A DNA stretch of 64,000 bases from Rhizobiaceae bacterium. GTDB taxonomy: Bacteria; Pseudomonadota; Alphaproteobacteria; Rhizobiales; Rhizobiaceae. How positions within the stretch are numbered: the first letter of the stretch is position 1; each line of letters opens with the position of its first letter. Positions 43,960-52,789 of this stretch are shown piece after piece. Under the pieces are notes generated by a model. That model made no database searches, was not told where the DNA came from, and saw only the letters and a list, made by a program, of their open reading frames with translations. A program made the position numbers and the translations under genes. The DNA is taken from NCBI GenBank assembly GCA_017644105.1, contig JAEPMD010000015.1, positions 35,694 to 99,693 on the forward strand. The letters run 5' to 3'.

Positions 43960-44871
43960 ATGAAAATTCGAAATCTTGATACATTTTATTGGGTCGCAAC
44001 ATTAAAGAGCTTCAGAGCCGCATCTGAACATTTGCATCTCACGCAACCAGCCATCACAGCGCGAATTCAAGTCCTAGAACAAGATCTCGGCACAGATGTT
44101 TTTGTGCGCGAAACCAAAAAGGCTGAATTGACGCCCAGCGGTCGAAGGCTCATGCCCTATGCCGAGCAACTGATGAAGCTTGATCAATCCGTCGTCGACG
44201 CATTTTCAAATTCCGTGACGGTTGAACAAAGCATTCGCTTGGGGTCATCTGAAACCATTATCGCAAGCTGGCTACCAGACTTCATGGCGCATTTCAGCAA
44301 ATCGCGACCAAGTTTGAATTTTGATCTGACAGTAGATGCGACCAATAATCTGCGCGATGCCTTGGTGGCGCGTGAAATTGATCTGGCATTTTTGATGGGA
44401 CCAGTAGCAGAAGCGAGCATTGAGAATATTGAACTATGCAGCTACGAAATGGCTTTTGCGGCAACACCGAATATTGAAAAGCAGCATAAGGTCTGGGCAC
44501 TTAAGGACATTGCCGAGAAAACAATTATCACCTTCTCGTCCAACACCCGTCCCTATCGGCACTTAAGGGAATTGATCGAACCGCATGCAATTGGTGAAGC
44601 AAAAATTACCAGCTCAGCTTCTTTGGGTGCAATCTCGCGGCTGGCTCAAGCGAGCTATGGGATTTGCGCTCTGCCAAAAGCAATTATCCAAACGGATCTT
44701 AACGCCGGCGATCTGGTGGAGTTAAAAACAGACTTTGATTTGCCGCCGATTTCCTTCACCGCAAGCTTTGTGTCTGGCGCTGCGTCCTCCAGCCTTGCAG
44801 AGGATATCGCGAGAAGCGCTGTTGGATTTATTCAACCAAATTTGATAAAAAATATTTATCAAACTCGCTAA
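43960..44871 (+). CDS. LysR family transcriptional regulator
   Basis: 303 residues. The N-terminal helix-turn-helix is F-Y-W-V-A-T-L-K-S-F-R-A-A-S-E-H-L-H-L-T-Q-P-A-I-T-A-R-I, and the effector-binding domain from ~90 has two periplasmic-protein-like lobes. It stands 203 bp after the aminotransferase, in its own promoter context, and 60 bp before the D-glutamate-cyclase-family gene on the same strand. It may control that gene and the TRAP transporter rather than a divergent target, which is slightly unusual for LysR genes. The inducer is unknown. Confidence 0.9.
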   Translation: MKIRNLDTFYWVATLKSFRAASEHLHLTQPAITARIQVLEQDLGTDVFVRETKKAELTPSGRRLMPYAEQLMKLDQSVVDAFSNSVTVEQSIRLGSSETIIASWLPDFMAHFSKSRPSLNFDLTVDATNNLRDALVAREIDLAFLMGPVAEASIENIELCSYEMAFAATPNIEKQHKVWALKDIAEKTIITFSSNTRPYRHLRELIEPHAIGEAKITSSASLGAISRLAQASYGICALPKAIIQTDLNAGDLVELKTDFDLPPISFTASFVSGAASSSLAEDIARSAVGFIQPNLIKNIYQTR

Positions 44872-44931
44872 AATATTTCGATTTGATTTTATGAAATGAA
44901 TTCGCTGTAATGGTCAGCGAAGGAAATTTAC

Positions 44932-45795
44932 GTGACTGAAATCAAAATGCATCGAGATGGCAAACAGTTAAGACAGGCGATACGCGCTGGGTCATTTATG
45001 GACCAAACAGCGGGGCAAGCGCCGCACCATCTGCAAGGCAATGTAGTAATCCTCCCCAAGATCTACGCGCAAGATTTTCTGTTATATTGTTTGAACAATT
45101 TAAAGCCCTGCCCGCTCATTGGTCTTAGTCTGCCGGGCGACATTCACCTGCCTGATCTGGGTGACATTGATATTCGAACTGACGTTCCGCGCTATCGCGT
45201 TTTTAAGAACGGTGAGTTCGACCAGGAAGTTGAAGATATCCGATCTGTTTGGTCCGACGATATGGTGACCTTCGTACTTGGATGCTCCTTCACATTTGAA
45301 GAAGCACTTATCGATAATGGCTACCCCGTAAGACACATCGAGCAAGGTTCAAATGTGCCCATGTTTGTGACCAATATCCCGACCATTCCAGGCGGTATTT
45401 TCAGCGGGCCATTGGTTGTGACGATGCGATCCTATCGCAAGGAGCAAATTCCTGCGGTGTTTGAAATCTCATCGCGATTCCCCCATGCTCATGGCACACC
45501 TATATACTGGGGTGACCCATCCAAGATCGGCATCAAAGATTTGCAAAAACCTGATTATGGCGATGCGGTTGTCGTGCCTGACGATGAGATACCCGTATTT
45601 TGGGCCTGTGGTGTCACACCCCAAGCGGCGCTTGCTCTGGCCAAACCCTCAATATCTATCACTCATGCACCCGGCTGCATGTTGGTGACCGACTGGACAT
45701 CGGTTGACGCACCGAAAATCCAACCCTCGCTAAGTTCTTTTGAACAAACTGAAACCAAACCCCGGCAACATCCTATCGATGCGGCCCAATTATAA
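44932..45795 (+). CDS. D-glutamate cyclase family protein (DUF1445, putative hydro-lyase)
   Basis: 287 residues from GTG 44932 (AAGGAA eight bases upstream). The family blocks are all present: the N-terminal R-x-x-I-R-x-G, Y-A-Q-D-F-L-L-Y-C-L-N-N, then D-I-R-T-D-V-P-R-Y-R-V, F-V-L-G-C-S-F-T-F-E-E-A-L, SRFPHAHGTPIYWGDP, and V-F-W-A-C-G-V-T-P-Q with I-T-H-A-P-G-C-M. Members are annotated as putative hydro-lyases. The C-terminal part of human DGLUCY, in the same family, cyclises D-glutamate to 5-oxo-D-proline. The gene ends 25 bp before the TRAP binding-protein gene. A D-amino acid or its lactam as pathway intermediate would suit the epimerase at 41372, by inference. Confidence 0.87.
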   Translation: MTEIKMHRDGKQLRQAIRAGSFMDQTAGQAPHHLQGNVVILPKIYAQDFLLYCLNNLKPCPLIGLSLPGDIHLPDLGDIDIRTDVPRYRVFKNGEFDQEVEDIRSVWSDDMVTFVLGCSFTFEEALIDNGYPVRHIEQGSNVPMFVTNIPTIPGGIFSGPLVVTMRSYRKEQIPAVFEISSRFPHAHGTPIYWGDPSKIGIKDLQKPDYGDAVVVPDDEIPVFWACGVTPQAALALAKPSISITHAPGCMLVTDWTSVDAPKIQPSLSSFEQTETKPRQHPIDAAQL

Positions 45796-45820
45796 TATAG
45801 TATCATCAACAGGGAGAACC

Positions 45821-46861
45821 ATGATGAAAAAGATTTTGCTTACATTGACGCTCTCAACAGCAATCGCGGTTCCGGCCATTGCTGAAGAGCTTTCCGTTGT
45901 CGGTAGCTGGTCCAGCTTGCCATTGCACAAAGAATATGAAGCACCGTTCTGGGGTGAAACCCTGCCAGCTGCATCTGGTGGCAAACTCACCACATCAGTC
46001 ACAACGCACAATCAGATGGGTCTCAATGTTGGTGAGTTTTTCCGTCTTTTAGAGGCGGGCGTATTTGATGTTGGCATGACAGTTGGTGATTATGCTGTTT
46101 CTGACGCACCAGAACTTGAAGGCCTTGATGTCCCGCTCATTGCAATGGATGCGGGTAAAGCACAAATGGCTGTGGAAGCAGCGCGTCCCATGGTCGAAGA
46201 GATTTTCAAAAATCGCTTCAACTCCGAAGTTTTGGCAATCGCGCCTTATCCGCCACAAGTCGTTTTCTGTAACAAAGAAGTTTCCAATCTCGATGATTTG
46301 AAAGGCGTCAGAGTTCGCGCATCCGGTCGTATGACAGCAAAATTCTTAGAAGCGCTTGGCGCTGAGGGGGTTAATGTCTCCTTCTCCGAAGTGCCAGGCG
46401 CTTTGCAAAAAGGTGTCGTTGATTGCGCAGTCACTGGCGCGGGTTCTGGCTATAGCGCCGGCTGGTGGGAGGTGACAACGCATCTTTTGACCATTCCTTT
46501 GGGTGGCTGGGATCCCGTTGTAACCGCCATGAATATGGATAAATGGAATTCACTTGATTCTGATACGCAAGCTTTGATCAAGAAGGAAATCGCCGAGCAG
46601 TTTGAAGCACCAGCTTGGTCCACAGCACAGGGCGCACTTGAAAATGACATCGCTTGTCTAACCGGCGCAGGAGAATGTAAATCTGGTGACAAGCGCGCGA
46701 TGACACTTGTGCAAGCGACCGATGCAGATATTGCAAAAGCCCGTGGTATTTTAGAAGCCACTGTTTTACCTGAATGGGCAGAACGCGCTGGTGGCGATTG
46801 GGCACAGCGCTGGAACGACAGCGTCGGCAAAGTCGTCGATGTAACCATTAAAGCAAACTAG
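45821..46861 (+). CDS. dctP: TRAP transporter substrate-binding protein (DctP family)
   Basis: 346 residues from ATG 45821, with GGGAGAA upstream. The signal peptide ends at A-I-A-E-E. The DctP fold includes G-E-F-F-R-L-L-E-A-G-V-F-D-V-G, then L-K-G-V-R-V-R-A-S-G-R with the Arg that pairs with a substrate carboxylate, and F-S-E-V-P-G-A-L-Q-K-G-V-V-D-C-A-V-T-G at the usual position. It captures an organic acid, amino acid or betaine in the periplasm for the DctQM carrier encoded next. It would be expected to bring in the substrate of the surrounding island. Confidence 0.92.
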   Translation: MMKKILLTLTLSTAIAVPAIAEELSVVGSWSSLPLHKEYEAPFWGETLPAASGGKLTTSVTTHNQMGLNVGEFFRLLEAGVFDVGMTVGDYAVSDAPELEGLDVPLIAMDAGKAQMAVEAARPMVEEIFKNRFNSEVLAIAPYPPQVVFCNKEVSNLDDLKGVRVRASGRMTAKFLEALGAEGVNVSFSEVPGALQKGVVDCAVTGAGSGYSAGWWEVTTHLLTIPLGGWDPVVTAMNMDKWNSLDSDTQALIKKEIAEQFEAPAWSTAQGALENDIACLTGAGECKSGDKRAMTLVQATDADIAKARGILEATVLPEWAERAGGDWAQRWNDSVGKVVDVTIKAN

Positions 46862-46883
46862 AAAACGGGCAAAGGGCGGGTCC

Positions 46884-47429
46884 ATGGCGGAGAAGCTATT
46901 ATTGATATTGCGGCACATCAATCGAAGGGTCGCAATCGCTGTCGGCATGTTATATTTTGCATGTGCAGCTATAGTCCTTGTGGACATCATTCTCCGTCAA
47001 TTGGGTTCCTCCTTAGGTGGAACCGATGAAATCTCAGGCTATGTCATGGCAATTGGCGTCGCCTGGGGCATGGCCTTCGCCTTGCTTGAATTATCCCATG
47101 TGCGGATTGATTTTTTAAGAAGCCTTGCGGCAACCAAAATCCGCATCATATTCGATCTCGTCTCCATGCTAATCTTTGCCGCAACCGTGTCTATCATTGC
47201 CGTTCAAAGCTGGCCGGTTGTGGCAAAATCCATCAAAAATGGATCTACCGCAAACACTCCGTTGGAAACGCCATTGGCCTGGGTGCAAGTTCCATGGCTT
47301 GCCGGCTGGGTGTGGTTTGCCATCATGGCTTGGCTCGTCTTCATTGCAGCTTTAGCGCTCACCGCGACGGGCGATTTTAAGAAAACTGAAAACGCAATTG
47401 GCGTCTTCCCTGAGCATGAGGCGGTTTAA
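46884..47429 (+). CDS. dctQ: TRAP transporter small permease (DctQ family)
   Basis: 181 residues with four membrane helices (~18-42, 52-72, 92-112 and 138-160). Near the N-terminus, I-A-V-G-M-L-Y-F-A-C-A-A-I-V-L-V-D-I-I-L-R is the DctQ-type first helix ending in R-Q, and G-T-D-E-I-S-G-Y follows. It binds DctM in the inner membrane and docks the binding protein. It lies 22 bp after dctP and 2 bp before dctM. Confidence 0.9.
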   Translation: MAEKLLLILRHINRRVAIAVGMLYFACAAIVLVDIILRQLGSSLGGTDEISGYVMAIGVAWGMAFALLELSHVRIDFLRSLAATKIRIIFDLVSMLIFAATVSIIAVQSWPVVAKSIKNGSTANTPLETPLAWVQVPWLAGWVWFAIMAWLVFIAALALTATGDFKKTENAIGVFPEHEAV

Positions 47430-47431
47430 TA

Positions 47432-48715
47432 ATGTTTGGATTTGTAACCTTCGGTCTGCTCGGACTTTTATCCCTTTCCTTGCCTGTTGGCGTCGTGCTG
47501 TTTGTGCTCGGTTTCGGGATTGACCAATTCTTCACCCCCTTCCCGCTTATCCGCGGCTTAGGTTCAATGGTCTGGTCAACATCTGAAAATGCTGCCCTGA
47601 TTGCCATTCCGTTTTTCGTTCTTTTAGGCGAAATCTTGGTGCGCAGTGGCATCGCAACTAAAACCTATGGCGCGCTCGATAGGTGGGTATCATGGATGCC
47701 CGGAGGTTTGGTCCATGCCAATATCGCGACATCAACCATGTTCTCAGCAACATCAGGGTCATCTGTGGCTACAGCAGCAACCGTCGCAACCGTTGCCATG
47801 CCACAGGCTGAAAAGCTTAATTACGATCCAAAATTATTCTCTGGCGCAATCGCCGCAGGTGGCACTTTAGGTATCATGATCCCACCGTCAATTAACCTGA
47901 TTGTCTATGGGTTTTTAACCCAAACTTCGATACCTCAACTGTTCTTGGCGGGCCTAGTTCCTGGCATTCTCCTTGCAATAATTTTTATGGCAATTACTGC
48001 TATAATCTGCATTGCATATCCAGGACTAGGCGGTCCAAGACGGACATTCCCAATGGCAGACATGATCCAAGGATTGATCCAACTTCTACCGATTATTTTG
48101 CTATTCACCATCATTATTGGCTCAATCTACAAAGGTTGGGCCACACCTACCGAAGCTGCTTCTGTTGGCGTTGGCGGTGCTTTGATTATCGCAAGCATAT
48201 TTGGCGGCATTAATTGGAACATGATCGTCGAAAGCATTATCGGCACAGTGAAGATCACCTCCATGATCATGCTGGTTGTGCTCGGCGCTTCGTTCTTAAA
48301 CTTTACCCTCACGGCAGCAGGTTTATCAGGTGAATTGACAAACTTCCTTGAAGGATTGGGATTGAGCCCGCTTGCGACTTTATTTGTCATTGTTCTTATG
48401 TATATCGTGCTTGGGTTTTTCATCGAGACTTTGTCTTTGATGGTCATCACCATTCCAATCGTTGTACCCATCATTATTGGTTTGGGTTTTGATCCGATCT
48501 GGTTTGGAATCTTGATGATCGTCTTAATCGAAATGGCGCTGATTACACCACCCGTCGGACTTAATCTCTACGTCGTTCAGGGCGCACGTAAATCCGGCTC
48601 TATGGGTGAAGTGATGATCGGTGCATTGCCTTATGTATTTGCCATGCTGGCCATGGTCGGCGCATTGATTGCTTTCCCAAGCTTGGCGCTATATTTGCCT
48701 GCCGCACTTCAGTAA
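47432..48715 (+). CDS. dctM: TRAP transporter large permease (DctM family)
   Basis: 427 residues, the standard DctM size, with about 12 hydrophobic segments. Features are F-F-V-L-L-G-E-I-L-V-R-S-G, S-A-T-S-G-S-S-V-A-T-A-A-T-V-A (a sodium-site loop) and G-T-L-G-I-M-I-P-P-S-I-N-L-I-V-Y-G, and in the second half T-P-T-E-A-A-S-V-G-V and L-I-T-P-P-V-G-L-N-L-Y-V-V. It is the sodium-driven carrier subunit. The gene ends 18 bp before the stop of a convergent LysR gene. Confidence 0.93.
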   Translation: MFGFVTFGLLGLLSLSLPVGVVLFVLGFGIDQFFTPFPLIRGLGSMVWSTSENAALIAIPFFVLLGEILVRSGIATKTYGALDRWVSWMPGGLVHANIATSTMFSATSGSSVATAATVATVAMPQAEKLNYDPKLFSGAIAAGGTLGIMIPPSINLIVYGFLTQTSIPQLFLAGLVPGILLAIIFMAITAIICIAYPGLGGPRRTFPMADMIQGLIQLLPIILLFTIIIGSIYKGWATPTEAASVGVGGALIIASIFGGINWNMIVESIIGTVKITSMIMLVVLGASFLNFTLTAAGLSGELTNFLEGLGLSPLATLFVIVLMYIVLGFFIETLSLMVITIPIVVPIIIGLGFDPIWFGILMIVLIEMALITPPVGLNLYVVQGARKSGSMGEVMIGALPYVFAMLAMVGALIAFPSLALYLPAALQ

Positions 48716-48733
48716 CTGCGATAGTTATCGAAA

Positions 48734-49645
48734 CTAGTACGCAGAAAATTCTGTCTTGCTGGACAATATCTCCTTTAACCGCCGTGCTTCCATTGATGGC
48801 AGGCTATCACGCATAACAGTGCGCAATGTCACGACACCGAATGACATGTCGGGACAAACTTGTAACAATCGTCCAGCGTCTAAATCATCTTGAACAGACA
48901 GCTTTGTTACCAAAGCGCATCCCAATCCCTGTTTTGCGAAAGCGATCGCTGCTTCCCTATTGGCAACGGGCATGTGTTTTGATGGATGCAAGATCGTTGG
49001 ATTGCTGGAACCAGAACCATAAGCTGTGATCCAGTCCGCGTTACCAGGCCCGACGAGATATGTGGTTTCGACAGCCATTTCGAGATCGCTCGCAAGGGAC
49101 CTTATGGTGGGATGTTCTCGCTCCACCAAAACCAGATCTAAGGAACCAAAAACTGTGCCTTTATGCATGTTTATCGCTGGTTTTGTTGGACAATATTCAG
49201 CCCGTATCGCTATGTCATAAGGGCTATTCTCCAAGTCCACGACGCGATCATCGGCATCAATATTCAGAGTTACATCAGGATAGAGCGAGCGAAAGGTGGA
49301 GATATATTGTGGTAACCAGTGGAGTGCGAGTTCCGCCACCATGGTAACCCCAACTGTTCCGCTGAGGTGTTGATTTTCGTCCGTATGATCCAACGCGGAA
49401 AACGCTGCCTCCATCATCCGCGATGCATCATGGTAAACCCGCCGGCCCGCATCTGTTAGCTCAAGACTTCTGGTGGATCGAACAGCGAGCGTTACATTTA
49501 ATTCTTCTTCAAGCTCAGAAAGTGCTGCTGATAAGACCGGGACAGAAAGGCTCAGGCGCTGCGCTGCACCGCGGATGGAGCCGGCCTGCGCAATCGCTTC
49601 AAAATAGGCAAGACGACGAAGAGATTGATAAGAAATAGAGCGCAT
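48734..49645 (-). CDS. LysR family transcriptional regulator
   Basis: 303 residues from ATG 49645; a TTG six codons earlier is possible. The helix-turn-helix is R-R-L-A-Y-F-E-A-I-A-Q-A-G-S-I-R-G-A-A-Q-R-L-S-L-S-V-P-V-L-S-A-A. The effector domain begins near residue 90 (L-S-G-T-V-G-V-T-M). It belongs to the group with the D-I-A-I-R-A-E-Y pattern (CrgA-like subgroup). It is divergent from the Tat-exported MBL protein at 49753, with 107 bp between starts, so that gene is the likely target. Confidence 0.9.
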   Translation of the reverse strand: MRSISYQSLRRLAYFEAIAQAGSIRGAAQRLSLSVPVLSAALSELEEELNVTLAVRSTRSLELTDAGRRVYHDASRMMEAAFSALDHTDENQHLSGTVGVTMVAELALHWLPQYISTFRSLYPDVTLNIDADDRVVDLENSPYDIAIRAEYCPTKPAINMHKGTVFGSLDLVLVEREHPTIRSLASDLEMAVETTYLVGPGNADWITAYGSGSSNPTILHPSKHMPVANREAAIAFAKQGLGCALVTKLSVQDDLDAGRLLQVCPDMSFGVVTLRTVMRDSLPSMEARRLKEILSSKTEFSAY

Positions 49646-49752
49646 AATTATTCTGAATTTCAAAAGAGTACTTTTTATATTTCTATACTACAACAAAATT
49701 TCTGAGTGTGCAATTTGATGAAACCACAATTCCAACAACCAGGAGACACGTT

Positions 49753-50622
49753 ATGAATACACAAATTTCTCGTCGTCGGTTCATCGCTGCCACAGGAACC
49801 GGCTCTGTAACTGCTGCAGCGGCAATGCTCGGCGCCACAACGACACAAGCCAATGCAGCATCTCATCAGTCTGTCAAAAACGCCACATTGGTTTCAATTG
49901 AAAAACCAGCCGGAAAATCCCACACTTTTGTCACCAATAATGATGGCCGCGTCACCATCCAAATTTTAGAAGGCCCAACCGGATCAATCTTGATGGATTC
50001 AGGTGATGCACCTGAATATTCTGCAGAAGCACGCGCCTTTGCGGAAAGCCTTGGAAAACCAATTGAAGCTGTGCTGCTCAGCCATGATCACCCTGATCAC
50101 ACAGGTGGTCTACCATCCTTCACAGGACTACCAATTTTCACAACTTCAGGCATTTTGTCCAACATTCAAAATGGGCCTTTTCCAAAGCCCGACAATTTAG
50201 CTGAAGTTAAAGCCTTGGATGACACAGAGGTCAGTTTTGGCGGGTTAAACCTGCGCATCCACACTTACAAAGACGCCGAAGCTGCAGAACAGATCATCGT
50301 TGAGGCACCTGAAATGGGCACTGCGATTTTACAGGACTTGGTTTACAACAATGCTTATTTCTTTCCCGGCATGAACCGCGTTAACTGGATTGATGTCCTG
50401 AGCGATCTGCGCAGCAAACTTGATGTCGAAACCTTGCTCGTGGGCCATGGATATCCATCTTCGCAAGGTGAGCTTACAGCGGCGATTGACTATTTGAGCG
50501 AATATAACGATATGGTCGCTTCATCTTCTGGTCCTGATGAATTGGTGACCAAAATGAAAGAGCGTTGGCCAAATCGCATGGCTCAAGGCATTCTCGATCT
50601 GCAAGGTTTTGCATTCCGCTAG
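49753..50622 (+). CDS. Tat-exported MBL-fold metallohydrolase
   Basis: 289 residues from ATG 49753, with AGGAGA upstream. A twin-arginine signal (S-R-R-R-F-I-A-A-T-G, then a hydrophobic Ala-rich stretch to A-N-A-A-S) sends it folded to the periplasm. The metal motif is L-S-H-D-H-P-D-H-T-G-G (H-x-H-x-D-H type), and V-G-H-G-Y-P-S is a later metal His loop. A lactonase, arylsulfatase or quinohaemoprotein-associated hydrolase role is possible, and the sequence alone does not choose. It is transcribed alone, divergent from a LysR regulator. The intervening AT-rich stretch at 49665-49695 probably holds both promoters. Confidence 0.87.
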   Translation: MNTQISRRRFIAATGTGSVTAAAAMLGATTTQANAASHQSVKNATLVSIEKPAGKSHTFVTNNDGRVTIQILEGPTGSILMDSGDAPEYSAEARAFAESLGKPIEAVLLSHDHPDHTGGLPSFTGLPIFTTSGILSNIQNGPFPKPDNLAEVKALDDTEVSFGGLNLRIHTYKDAEAAEQIIVEAPEMGTAILQDLVYNNAYFFPGMNRVNWIDVLSDLRSKLDVETLLVGHGYPSSQGELTAAIDYLSEYNDMVASSSGPDELVTKMKERWPNRMAQGILDLQGFAFR

Positions 50623-50731
50623 AAAATTGAGACAATCGATGACCATTCATCTCGGCTAATCAGGAGGCAGGCTCAGCGAAGAACATTTGCAGAGCTTGCT
50701 GCTTGCCGTTTCCTAAAAACAAAGACCTAAA

Positions 50732-51115
50732 TTATTTCGCTATGCAGCGCTGAAGCGGCCCATTGGATCGCGGAAAATCCCAACGCAAGGTCAAGTCTTC
50801 ACCCTCTAATATCAAGCCAAGAAAATAGCTTTGTGGCGCATCCTCACCACAGAGTGCATTTGCAGCTGTGAAATAGCCATTCTCGCGTTTTTCAACCACA
50901 CCCCAGTTTAAGATGCACCATTGCTGACCTTGTTTGAGCCATTGCTTATCAATCTCAAAGGGTGACGACAAAACCGTGCCGCCAGGTTTAATTGGCTCAC
51001 GCGCGCATTGCGCTTGGGTTCCCCAAGCTCCATAAAACATCTCATGCGTCGCGCTTTGTGCTGAAAAAGCCAGCAACACGGAAAACACAACATAAAATGT
51101 AAATCTCTTGGTCAT
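50732..51115 (-). CDS. Secreted protein of unknown function
   Basis: 127 residues from ATG 51115. The signal peptide (M-T-K-R-F-T-F-Y-V-V-F-S-V-L-L-A-F-S-A-Q-S-A) is clear. The mature ~105 residues contain four cysteines (A-Q-C-A-R, W-C-I-L-N-W, A-L-C-G-E, L-Q-R-C-I) that could form two disulfides, and begin F-Y-G-A-W-G-T. The W-C-x-L-x-W pattern recalls short secreted proteins of marine alphaproteobacteria with unknown roles. Upstream in-frame ATG codons at 51151 and 51121 are alternatives. It is 102 bp downstream of the SRPBCC gene on the same strand, so it may share its transcript. Confidence 0.75.
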   Translation of the reverse strand: MTKRFTFYVVFSVLLAFSAQSATHEMFYGAWGTQAQCAREPIKPGGTVLSSPFEIDKQWLKQGQQWCILNWGVVEKRENGYFTAANALCGEDAPQSYFLGLILEGEDLTLRWDFPRSNGPLQRCIAK

Positions 51116-51217
51116 ATCCATTTTATAAACAATGGCAGAACAATTGGCCATTTCTTCCGCGGTCTCTTCTGCTCACAATTGCGTCATCCGCGCCGGTGAG
51201 ATGGCATCGTTATCGGT

Positions 51218-51730
51218 TCACTCACCCTTCTCCACGCGCTTTTTCAATGCTTCATTCATTGCGTTAAATCCGTTCTCTGTATCTTTGCCAATCAGCGCAA
51301 ATAGCGGATAAGCCAATATGCCTTTAAAATATTCACCATGGTTCAGGACCGTGGTGCCTTTGCTTGTCTCTTCCAACTTGAAATAATGCTCACCATCAAA
51401 CACGCCTTTAAAACCAAGACGACCCACCCAACGCAGCTCTTTGCTTTCATCTGCTACCAGAACATTTGGCGTAAAATTCATCGGCGCTTTACCCTCGGGT
51501 TGAATGGTCACCTTGAGCTGATCTCCGACGATTAAATCGCCAGACATATGTATGATGAATGGGTTCCATTCCGAATAAGCCTTACCATTTACAAGCTCCT
51601 TCCAAACTTGCGAAGCAGGCGCTGCAATCTCGATTTGAGTGCGAATTGATGGCCCGGTAAATAGTCCAACGCCATAAGCTGCGATAACAAGTCCGGCTGC
51701 AATGCCGGCAGATTTTAGAAGTAATGACAT
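51218..51730 (-). CDS. Membrane-anchored SRPBCC family protein
   Basis: 170 residues. A single N-terminal hydrophobic helix (L-L-L-K-S-A-G-I-A-A-G-L-V-I-A-A-Y-G-V-G-L-F) anchors it. The rest is a START-like/SRPBCC barrel (I-E-I-A-A-P-A-S-Q-V-W-K-E-L...Y-S-E-W-N-P-F-I near the start and a long C-terminal helix, G-F-N-A-M-N-E-A-L-K-K-R). Such domains bind hydrophobic ligands in a deep pocket; the ligand is unknown. It is divergent from the LysR gene at 51857 across a 126-bp AT-rich gap. Confidence 0.85.
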   Translation of the reverse strand: MSLLLKSAGIAAGLVIAAYGVGLFTGPSIRTQIEIAAPASQVWKELVNGKAYSEWNPFIIHMSGDLIVGDQLKVTIQPEGKAPMNFTPNVLVADESKELRWVGRLGFKGVFDGEHYFKLEETSKGTTVLNHGEYFKGILAYPLFALIGKDTENGFNAMNEALKKRVEKGE

Positions 51731-51856
51731 TTTGTGATCCTTTATTGCGACACCGAATATTTCGGTTTTTGAAGATAATCAGAAAATGCATCAAAATTAT
51801 TTCTATATAAATTGCCTAAATATTGATTTTTAATATAAATTTTTGTATATTAAACT

Positions 51857-52750
51857 ATGAATATTTCATGGGACCTTATTCGCACATTTAGATCGGTTGC
51901 GCGGACCGGCAGCCTATCAGCGGCAGCTAAAGAATTACGCCTTACCCAACCCACCATCGGCCGCCATATCGATGTGTTGGAAGAAACCTTAAACATTCCA
52001 CTATTTATCCGCAGTCGCGAGGGCATGACCATCACCGCGCAAGGTAGCGATCTTGTTTCGGCGTCGGACGAAATGGCGTTGGCAGCAAGCACATTTGAAA
52101 GACGAGCCTCAGGCTTTGACGAATCTATTGAAGGTTTGGTGAGAATTTCGGCCAATGAAGTGTTTGGGGTGTTAATACTCCCAAAGATTTTGTCGGACTT
52201 ATCCAAACAACATCCCAAGATCGAAATTGAACTGGTTGTCTCCAATACGGCAACAAACCTGTTGCAACGCGACGCTGACATTGCCATTCGCATGTTCCCC
52301 CCGACACAAAACGATCTGATCGCGCGCAAAATTACAGAACTAACACTCGGGTTTTATGCCCATAAAAACTATTTCCAAAACCAAGCACGACCTGCAAAAA
52401 TCTCGGACATGCGCAATCACACGTTCATCGGGTTTGACCGGGACACATCATTCATAGAAGTTGCGCGGCAGCTGGGTGAAGAGTTCGAGCGTTCAGATTT
52501 CAAATTTAGATGCGATAATATTCTCACACATATCCAGGCCATCCGATCAGGGCTTGGCATTGGTGTAACGCATGAGGGCCTGGCCAAAAACTGGCCGGGT
52601 ATCGAACCCGTATTGCCGAATTTGAAACTACCCAAACTTGATCTTTGGATCGCCTGCCATGCAGATGTGCGCTATAACAATCGCATTCGTCTGGTCATGG
52701 ATTTTCTGAGCGAGCATCTTAAAAATCCTTATACAGCCTATGCTGCGTGA
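51857..52750 (+). CDS. LysR family transcriptional regulator
   Basis: 297 residues. The helix-turn-helix is L-I-R-T-F-R-S-V-A-R-T-G-S-L-S-A-A-A-K-E-L-R-L-T-Q-P-T-I-G-R-H-I. The effector domain carries L-L-Q-R-D-A-D-I-A-I-R-M, the subgroup whose members often sit beside aldehyde or short-chain metabolism genes. It is divergent from the SRPBCC protein gene and 39 bp upstream of the PanB-like gene on the same strand; either could be its target. The promoter gap at 51731-51856 is strongly AT-rich (TTTATATAA-like runs). Confidence 0.9.
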   Translation: MNISWDLIRTFRSVARTGSLSAAAKELRLTQPTIGRHIDVLEETLNIPLFIRSREGMTITAQGSDLVSASDEMALAASTFERRASGFDESIEGLVRISANEVFGVLILPKILSDLSKQHPKIEIELVVSNTATNLLQRDADIAIRMFPPTQNDLIARKITELTLGFYAHKNYFQNQARPAKISDMRNHTFIGFDRDTSFIEVARQLGEEFERSDFKFRCDNILTHIQAIRSGLGIGVTHEGLAKNWPGIEPVLPNLKLPKLDLWIACHADVRYNNRIRLVMDFLSEHLKNPYTAYAA

Positions 52751-52789
52751 CATTAGAAGAAAGAGATAAACAAAAGCGGGAGGGACGAA

